From Schistosoma haematobium (Eukaryota > Platyhelminthes > Trematoda > Strigeidida > Schistosomatidae), in NCBI RefSeq assembly GCF_000699445.3, contig NC_067195.1, positions 51,378,465 to 51,442,464 of the forward strand: a DNA stretch of 64,000 nucleotides, written 5' to 3'. Shown in pieces: positions 1-64,000 of the stretch. The position numbers and the translations under genes were made by a program. The notes under the pieces were generated by a model. That model did no database searches. It saw only the letters and a program-made list of their open reading frames with translations, and was not told the origin of the DNA. Each line of letters begins with the position of its first letter. Positions within the stretch are counted from its first letter, which is position 1.

Positions 1-59
1 ATTTCTAAACATCAATGAGAAGTTTCAAACAATCAATGCAATGATGAATTATAACTTTA

Positions 60-226
60 CACCATTGCACAAGCCAGTAGGTATCAAGACTAAGTAGGTA
101 AGTGGATAACGCAATGACGTTTGAAGCGAACGATACTGAATTTGAGTCCCAGAGAGAACATCAACTCTGAGATTCAGATACATCCAGCTGGCGAGTCCCA
201 GACAGGATGAAACGCGTGTTCTGGTT
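60..226 (+). repeat. Smα-like tRNA-derived SINE with decayed hammerhead
   Basis: A tRNA-like head (GTGGATAACGCAATG, then TTTGAGTCCCAGAG as box B) is followed by CATCAACTCTGAGAT and a hammerhead-like core at 182-226. The core reads CTGGCGA where CTGANGA is required, so the essential A is a G and cleavage is unlikely. Stem II (GTCC/GGAT) and GAAAC are kept. Confidence 0.75.
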
Positions 227-2360
227 AATGATAGTTATGGTATGTGTCATTCTGTTATGTATTGGTCATATACAAAAATACACATGATGGGCTATTAAAA
301 CGTACTATAAAACAACTTAATTTTCTCTATAGGATTATTAAACATTTAACCACAGTCTTTATTAGTACACAAATGATTAAGTAATTCCTTCAGTTAACAG
401 CTATTTCATCAATCTGTGTGTTTAGAATGTAACTGTACAATTTTTTAATTTAAAATAAAAACCGAATAATTATGTTAAATTCTATACATAACTTGATAAA
501 AATCGAATGCTTAAATAACGATGCTTACAAGCTTAGTATACTATATTTCAACCGTTGAGTAATATCAGAAACATAAAGTAAATATAGGTCAGTCTTTTGA
601 AAAAGAATATTTCGACATTTCAAGAATATACTATGGTATTAAATAGTATTTTTGGTAAATGTCTGGGGACTGACCTTGAGAAATAGAGTACAAAACACCA
701 TATTAAAACAAAATAAAACGATCAATAAAGAGAGAAGGAACAAAAATGGATTGTAATTAAACTTTGGCTTTATAAAGTAAGAATTTTAACCTCAAAATTA
801 ACTAAACAAATGATTTTTATGGATTACATCACGAACTGATGTCAGTTAGAAGATCGTTGAAAACCGAGAAACACTGAAAATCAGTTTCATTTTAGTACGG
901 GAATCCTTAACAATGAGCATTCATGACCCATCAGAGATCGAATCTAGAACCTTTGGTTTCATGATTTTTTTGACATTTTCAGCGATAATATTGATAAATG
1001 TGCCCAACTTTGAGCACTATTTAGTTAATCAATATTAAAAGTATGTTTTCAATTTGACTTTTTCAAAGGAATTGTATGAATTTCGAAATAATTTTGAGGG
1101 CCTTTATTGTTTGGTTAGCTAAGTGTATGATGTTTTTTATTAAGACAGATGAACATTAGAAGTTTGTGTACTTTATAGTGGCAATTATATTTTTTGACGC
1201 AAATCATTGTAAATCTTGAAAATAATGATAAATTTGTGAGAAACACTTTACAAAATAATAAATCTGCATTATTGATTTTTGACATAACATCTAAACAATT
1301 TTCTTTTTATTAAATAAAGAACTTGAGTTGAATTCGTTATTTCCAGTTTTTCCCGCCTCCACTATCAAAACAAGTAATTTACATTATCTAATTTATTTTA
1401 AGAAAGGAAAACAATCTTTTTCTGACAACACTGAATAATATTCATTTGAAATGTTAGGTGAATAAAGGTAGTTAAGACGAATTTCTGAACCCAGGTTTCG
1501 TGATAGTTAGCACTCATCAGTTAGATGATCTTGTTGACTTAAAGAAACTGATGCTCCCCGTAATATTCAAATTATGTCATTTAGCTTTACTCAAAATGAA
1601 GCCAAAGTTTATGGTTTTCTGTCGTTTACAATCAACAGGAGATTTGAAGTTATTCAGACAAGTGATAACACTGAAACTGGATGGATGGAATTCGGTCAAC
1701 GCTAAGGAACTGAACAAATATGACATTGGTGGCTATCAGTGATTAACCAGTTGTGAATTATTTCCAACTTATTTTAGTGATTACTTTTTTAAACATTGAC
1801 ATTTTAATCTTCGTTGTTATGAAAAAAACCTATGGAAACTCTTCAATTCGAAGGTGTCATAAATCACAGACCGAATTTAACTAGACAACTAATAAAAACC
1901 AAGAAATTCAGAGTATATGTTTCTTAGTAATATGTTGTCGAAGAATATATATAATATGCCGAGATCAAAGCACAATGTATTTGAAGACATTTGTTTTTTC
2001 TATATATTTTGATATCATTAGTTAGTTCTTATTGAAAAAGTATTTTACAAATGAAATCCATGGTCTTAACTGTAAATATTATCAACTGATTATAATGGTG
2101 TGCTGTATACAAACAATATTATTGTTTACTTTCAATAACTGGGTTTTTTGTGTCGCTGCTTTCTTCGCTAACTTTGATTGCATAGTTATTTTTCGTATTA
2201 CGTTTTTTGGGGACTGTACAATACAAAATTATTTCTTTTTATCTTCATCGACTGACATTAACCAGAGAATCAAATCGAGCGTTAGTCAAAAACCTTTAGA
2301 CGAAACAACTACCATGTAATAATGGCAGTTTGAACTTTGTCATTTTTGATATTCAGGACA

Positions 2361-2490
2361 GCGATTGATCAGTCTCCGTTACCCTGTGTGTATCTCGGTA
2401 GAATCACCTCGATAAAGCCTTATCCTCCAAATTGAACGGAAAGCATGCTCTGGATTCTACTGCTAGCCACTTATCAGATATGATAATAAC
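2361..2490 (+). repeat. Degenerate Smα-like remnant
   Basis: It starts with the reverse-oriented Smα tail (ATTGATCAGTCTC) and ends with the forward post-cleavage segment (TGGATTCTACTGCTAGCCAC). The tRNA head and ribozyme core are lost. Confidence 0.6.
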
Positions 2491-2708
2491 TTGTGATGTA
2501 AGGTTTTATCAATGTAATCTGCTTAGAATTGACATAATGATACTGAGTATGAACAACAAAGAATTATAAATTCTTACGGACACCTTTATACCTTCATGAA
2601 AAATATACTTTCTGAACTCCGGTCGTATGCAGAAAGCAGATTTACTATAAACAGCTATCATAATAAAACAGCAGTGTATATGTGATATCCCAATGAGTAG
2701 AAATATGG

Positions 2709-2765
2709 ATTTCTGGCGTTTTGTGATTTAATATAACCCACTTCTTCAGAGTAATTAGACGAGAA
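2709..2765 (-). repeat. Penelope-type hammerhead relic
   Basis: On the - strand a stem I arm (ATTACT) is followed by CTGAAGA, a GTG/CAC stem II, AAAA in place of GAAA, and GCC before the partner arm AGAAAT. The layout, with a near-absent stem III, fits hammerheads known from Penelope-like elements. The GAAA change should make it inactive. Confidence 0.5.
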
Positions 2766-5439
2766 AATATAAAGAAACAGTCATTATGTTTTTACTAGAG
2801 ACTATCTTCTAGATAAGTTTCTTCAAAATCTTAATCATATGATAGAATTAGTAGACCAAAGGCACATCAAAAGGGAAACAGATAATATTTCAAATTAATT
2901 AAAATTTAAAATGTAAACCATTTAATTTAGAATAAACGATTTTTATAGGTATCATATTTTTGTTATCTATGTAGATATGTAGATCTCCAGGATTACATTA
3001 AATATAAACAATGCTAAATAGTTCTATAATAAATAGGAAAAAAAGACATTTGTCTAATGTTTATTGATTCATTAGAATTTCTAATAATAATTTCCTTTTG
3101 CCTATTATTTTCTATTTTGTGACTAATGTTGTCTTATATAAAAAAGAAGACATAACTTCGAATCAACTCTGGATGAGCTTTTTCCTTCTTTGCAGACAAA
3201 TTACAATACATATAAAGTATTAGATAAATGAGAGTAAAGCAAGAGAGATTACATACATATAAATATATATGGTAAATGATGTAATACAATTTTAAAGGAA
3301 GTGAATTTCAATGTATTGTCTTGATTTAAATGTAGACTAATTATAATTATAATAAGGTATGTATCTTGTTTGATATATTTAACAAGAAAAGTGTACAAAT
3401 TAATTTATTTAGTTCAACTTATACTTTTGGCTACAATATTATTTTTGTTACAGAAGTTTTATGTGTAACATAGTATCTATGATACATTATTTATTAGAAT
3501 GGATGACATGAATTCTAATTTCCTGATATTACAACGACATAGAAATTATTTTCTATCTGCCACACTATACTACAATAATGTGAAAATACCAACATTTATA
3601 TTACCATAAAGATACTCAATCAATATTATATACTCAGACTAGATCACGTAAAACTGATATATGATTCAAATATATGATCAAATATAGAGAACCAGAGTAT
3701 AAACAAGACAATACTTTATTCATTACAAGTACAAGCAGACGATACTTACTGAGTCTATTGTAGAAATCAATAGTAATAAAAAAATCACAAATTGAATTGT
3801 TAGTAAGCTATGTTTGTCAGTTTACTCTTAGTGGCCAATCAAATTTACTTTCACTAGTTACACATCATTCTCTTACAATTCTTTGATGATAAATACTTTC
3901 AAATTGTCACATTCATTTGATAGAACTAATAAATAACGAATTTTAATGTTAGTTATTAGATAGTAAGTAAATGAAGACAAATTAATTATTGATCTTATTG
4001 GTTAGAGTAGATGTTATACATGATTAGTTATAATATGCCCTTTAGAGTAAAGGAATGTTGTAGACATTTCAAAAACGCTGAGATTAAAATATTTCATATT
4101 CACTTATAAAGTTGCTTAGCTATTGATCTTAGCATTTTTTTAAAAGAAATATGGACTTCTTGACCAAAGGCTAATGAAAAGGAAACTGGAATTATTTTTT
4201 TGGAAGTATGTGATTGAGAATCAGTTGGAGTAGTTTAAATATGTTCAATACTTGAATAATTCTAAACGTTTCCTACTCTGTTGTCCTATGCCTTCAATTC
4301 TTTGTTGTTTGTACGCTTTAGAAGTCTCCTCTTTCGACATTTTTCTAATGTTATCTGTATCTTTTCCTCTTTTTTTGACAATGTCCCCTATAGTCCATTC
4401 ACTGAGTTGTAGTTTGAGAAGGTAGACTATATTAAGATCTAATTTTTTCATGACTACTCATTTTATAAAAAAAACTTTAAAATGAAAATTTAACAGGTTG
4501 TAGATTCAGTGCATATTTAACTGCTGTTTCGTCAGCAATTGGACTATTCCGAACAAAGTTTGTTCCAGATTTGCACACATCCGTTTTCCCACTAAACTTT
4601 TAACATGATGTTTAGTCATACTACCCAGTTCTTTGATATAGTATAAGTAATATGTGGTTTAGAACTTGTTACTTGATGGATAAACGTCAATTCATCATTT
4701 CACTCTTTAGATAAGCGTAAACTGAATACACGTATTTTGATTTAAAGAACGGTTTATGCTTACCTTGAAGTTACATTGGATCTAATAAAATTATACATTC
4801 AAGTTAATCTTATTTTCTCTGCACTGTTTAGCAACTTTGTATAATGTTGTGATTGAGATAAAAACGCTTTGACTTTTGATAACCCGTTACTCTCACTTAA
4901 AATAAACTCACGATATTAATTTGCAGTGAAGTATGGAAACATTAAAAGATGTGTAACGCGTAAGAAAAAAAGTTTTTAACTATTAATTATTTACATATGG
5001 TCCACAATTAAAGGACTGGATTTTGCTAGAAGACTTTCGAGAGCAAGAGAGTTACTTTATCCTACGATAAAACCCTCCAATCATGAATCAAACTCAAGAC
5101 TTTTAGTCATTATAAATCACAGAGATGAATTAGTGGTCGAAAACTCTAAAGGTTAAGTACACTTTATGTGGCCAGGACGATAGAATTAACCATATCTTTT
5201 TGTCTGCTAATGATTGTCTGGCTACAGTTTATACTATAAATCACCATCAAATTGAACAATTTTCACAAAACTTTTATAACACTAATAAACGTGATTTAAT
5301 TAATCAAATCAAATGTAGATGTTGGAATTTATTCTCAAAGATCTTAAAGAAAATAGTTTATCCCGTCATCTAAATTTTATGATGATTTTCGATTCCATAA
5401 CAATTTTGTGACTCAAACAATTTTCCTTTAGGTTGATAT

Positions 5440-5680
5440 CATGTATGGTTGAATGTTAGGCCACCATTAAAAGCCTGGAAGCACTCGACGGCCATTTTGT
5501 CCCAGTATGGAACTCCTCAGCAGTGCGCACCCACTACTCCCATACAGGACTCGAACCCAGAACCTTCGGCCTCACGCGCGAACACTTGACATTTAGACGG
5601 CCAAGCCGGTGATGACCTATTCATGATATCAATCTAAACTCAAGTCTCCACAACCCTATACTGACAATCTTCCTTCAAAA
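5440..5680 (-). repeat. SINE2 copy, inverted-dimer remnant
   Basis: The - strand body includes a tRNA-like box B (GGTTCGAGTCCTGT) and a hammerhead core CTGAGGA with stem II GTTCC/GGGAC, but GAAA has become AAAA. After a break at about 5612 the forward tail (CTCCACAACCCTATACTGA) follows on the + strand. Confidence 0.72.
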
Positions 5681-5796
5681 ATTCAACGAAATAAGAAAAG
5701 CCATAATAACATGATGATATAGTTCCACTTATTTTTTCTCAGTTTCTATACTGTTTATTTTTTAACGACTGATGTACGCAATAAATCATTTATATA

Positions 5797-5914
5797 AAAA
5801 TTATATTTGAAATAATTGATTTTGATTGTTATCCCGAAGAACAGGCACGTTTGTTGGACGAAACGTTGAAATGATTTATATTTCAATCGCTGAGATTATT
5901 TCAAATATAATTTT
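5797..5914. repeat. Inverted-repeat element enclosing a hammerhead-like motif
   Basis: The arms 5797-5816 and 5895-5914 are perfect 20-bp reverse complements. Inside, on the + strand, CCGAAGA (5834-5840), a putative stem II, and GACGAAACGTT (5858-5868) resemble a Penelope-type hammerhead whose CTGAAGA has one U-to-C change. Confidence 0.6.
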
Positions 5915-6534
5915 AACACATAGTATCTTCTCTATACGCGGCGCCTAATTTCTGTCAGACTACTCGTTTTAATATTGACGAATATTCGTACAAATGAATA
6001 ATTTATGATAGATTATGAAAAACTCTTTGATTTTCCAACCACCAAGTTTCAAATTTACTGAACTGGCTTTCTTATTTTTTACCATGTCTTATGCTAACTC
6101 ATATCCAACTAATCAGTCTATTAATCCTTTACCTGCTCAATCATACACTCATTGTTCGATCAAAAACTTAACAATCTCCACAACCCCACACTGATAAATA
6201 CAATACCAGTCAATTTAGTGCGTTTAATGATAACATGAAAGATGTAAGCATAAAGTGTTTGAATACGTTATCAATGAATGTATGTGTTTGTGTTCATAAA
6301 TTCGATTATTCTTGAGCTAGATAATGGATGGTTCACATAAAATTTTGATTGTTTTTCGGTCATTACATTTGTATAGGCTTGTTGATATCATCTGTGCAAA
6401 GTTATTATTGTTTACTGGTCAATAAATGTCCAGTATTATATATTTAAGAGGTTATTTTTGATAAAAATCAAACAACGGGTTTTAGCTTCTAATCAGTGAA
6501 TATATGCACAGTTATGTAGTAATTTTTGCTTGGT

Positions 6535-6850
6535 TGTTTGAATCTTCCCATTGATGCTTAGGATTGCAATTGATCAATCTTTTATTGGTATATGTGCATG
6601 GATGCGCGTTTCTTCCTGTTGGAGACTCGTCAGCCAGATGTACCTGTATCCCAAACTTGATGTTCACTCTGGGACTCAAACCCAGTAGCGTTAGCGATGG
6701 TTTTTAAAGTGAAAGGTACTGGGTTTGAGTCCCCGAGTGAATATCAACTCTGAGGCGAAGGTACATTTGGTTGACGATTCTCCAACAGGAAGAAACGTGC
6801 ATCTTGGATTTCACTGCTAGTCACCATCCATCCCTGCTTACAATTATGCA
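6535..6850. repeat. Head-to-head Smα inverted dimer
   Basis: 6535-6690 is a reverse-oriented Smα copy (tail, hammerhead, box B) and 6695-6850 a forward copy (box B, hammerhead, post-cleavage segment). Both hammerheads share the same stem II variant (TCTCCAACAGGAA), so the copies are closely related. The - strand core CTGACGA is intact but lacks its stem I partner; the + strand core begins TTGACGA. Confidence 0.72.
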
Positions 6851-8112
6851 ATATTTTTAGTTGTCCACAATTATCTAATTGAATGGTGAAAATTACAGTT
6901 TTGGTTATTTGATTTTCAAAAATATAAATGAAGCAATGTGAACACAAACAACATATTTGTCTGTTTATAACTTATTTTCAATTGGTTCACTTTAGTTCTA
7001 TTGAATGAAGTTGTGAACAAGGAATAATTTTAACACAAGGCAGTAGCCGGAAAAAGTGTTTATCAATACATATATAAGCGTTTATGTAGGAATCACGTAG
7101 GAAAATTTCAGTATATACACGGTTAGCTTACGAAATTATACGATCATCTAGAGACATTCTCAAGCTCTGATTAGTTAAAAAAGAAACAAATCAGTTTGAT
7201 GGATCATACAATAATCGTTGTGACTTATTCGTTACAAATTGATCTTAGTAACAATTTTTTATAAAGTGATTGAATTTTATGGGGTAAATTATAAAACGTT
7301 AGATAGTCGAGGAAAATAACCGTAATTACCTCGATCCTGAATTCGTGCTTATTAACGTCCGATAACACCGTTGTCATGTTATTAACCGCTTCTGCCATTC
7401 ACGGAAGGATAACCATCATTTAAAAAGTAAACGACAGTTAAACTATATATTTACTTTTTATGTAGTGGCTATTGAATACTCAACACAAAACTGGTATTTC
7501 CTGATTTGCCGTAAGCATCCTTATTTTCTTCGGTTGTGAGAATGTTCTGGTCTGCTACTGATATGTACACTTCCTATTTGTATGCTTCGACCAGCTGCTT
7601 GAGTCGGAAGACCGTGAATAAGTATGAAGCTTTTATTGGTTAACTGAATCAAAAATACATGCAAAATTCATTTATGACTATAGATACACTTCTCACAGAA
7701 AATAAGGTCACGTTTAATCAACAGTGTACGTATATTCCTTTAGAATGTGAAGCCAAATCTTGATCATTTGCGTGGGTCCGTTAGCAAGTCGACTGACTGT
7801 AATTAAAAGTTGTGTAACTATGTCAGTCTTGACCCTAAGAGTTCATTAATAACCTCTCTAACTATGAACATCACTTTCCTCATGATTAAAGGTAAACTTT
7901 GCCTCTAACAGTACCGCTTAGCACAAAACCTAGATCCAGAGATCTGTGTCGATTAATTTCAACCACTTAACATCCAAACAAATTTTACGTTCATTTTGCA
8001 GTAAATTCGAAGTATTGTCAACTTTTTTTATTCCTCTACTTTTTTATATCATCATTGTCATCATGGTCAAATTTCTAATCCAAATAATTCTTTTTTATTC
8101 CTTGAAATTCAG

Positions 8113-64000
<55,888 letters not shown>

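Larger units (their letters stand above)
1..8112. other. Non-coding stretch upstream of the first visible exon
   Basis: This stretch probably belongs to the 5' intron of the phosphodiesterase gene, because the exon at 8113 starts inside a codon. It holds Smα-like copies near 60, 2361 and 6535, a Penelope-type hammerhead relic at 2709, a SINE2 copy at 5440 and an inverted-repeat element at 5797. No convincing exon, promoter or CpG-rich start region was recognised. The open frames of up to 95 codons here look like chance. Confidence 0.6.

Noticed and set aside
2261..2310. Possible upstream exon (acceptor ATTAACCAG, donor CAT|GTAATA)
   Set aside because: The exit phase does not fit the exon at 8113, the donor is weak and there is no recognisable protein similarity.

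Overview
This is AT-rich, intron-dominated DNA from an animal. The repeat content points to a blood fluke (genus Schistosoma): tRNA-derived SINEs carrying hammerhead-ribozyme cores, including the Smα type; 3' ends of RTE-type non-LTR retrotransposons with a TTAC/GTAA tail; CR1-like reverse-transcriptase debris; and Penelope-like fragments. The species cannot be fixed from the sequence alone. No bacterial-type operons, rRNA genes, true tRNA genes or CRISPR arrays were seen.

Only one protein-coding gene can be supported, and it runs on the + strand from at least 8113 to the end of the window. Eleven exons were joined by eye: 8113-8366, 12407-12464, 16219-16314, 23090-23190, 36519-36650, 45328-45419, 46923-47004, 50716-50787, 54803-54983, 60190-60476 and 63425-64000. 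All phases agree. They encode about 643 residues of a class I cyclic-nucleotide phosphodiesterase that most resembles PDE7. The order is a basic N-terminal stretch, the complete metal-dependent catalytic domain (residues about 89-395), and a long Ser/Asn-rich C-terminal tail that leaves the window. The first exon(s) and the stop codon are not in view. Residue numbers below count from the first complete codon at 8115.

The rest, nearly all intron (1.5 to 13.3 kb each), is a repeat graveyard. Two SINE families dominate. One is Smα-like. The second is a tRNA-derived family, called SINE2 here, whose body also holds a hammerhead core. Many copies of both are broken inverted dimers. Non-LTR fragments sit on both strands. 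One 5'-truncated RTE insertion (47767-48580) still has a 12-bp target-site duplication and carries about 0.5 kb of TTAC-type repeat. There are two Penelope-like ORF remnants plus several Penelope-type hammerhead relics, and several inverted-repeat (MITE or foldback) elements. A 609-bp segment occurs almost identically in introns 1 and 3.

The most notable feature is the density of hammerhead-type self-cleaving motifs of three kinds inside one phosphodiesterase pre-mRNA. The three best cores lie at 25874-25918 (antisense to the gene), 46294-46341 (antisense) and 59755-59799 (sense).
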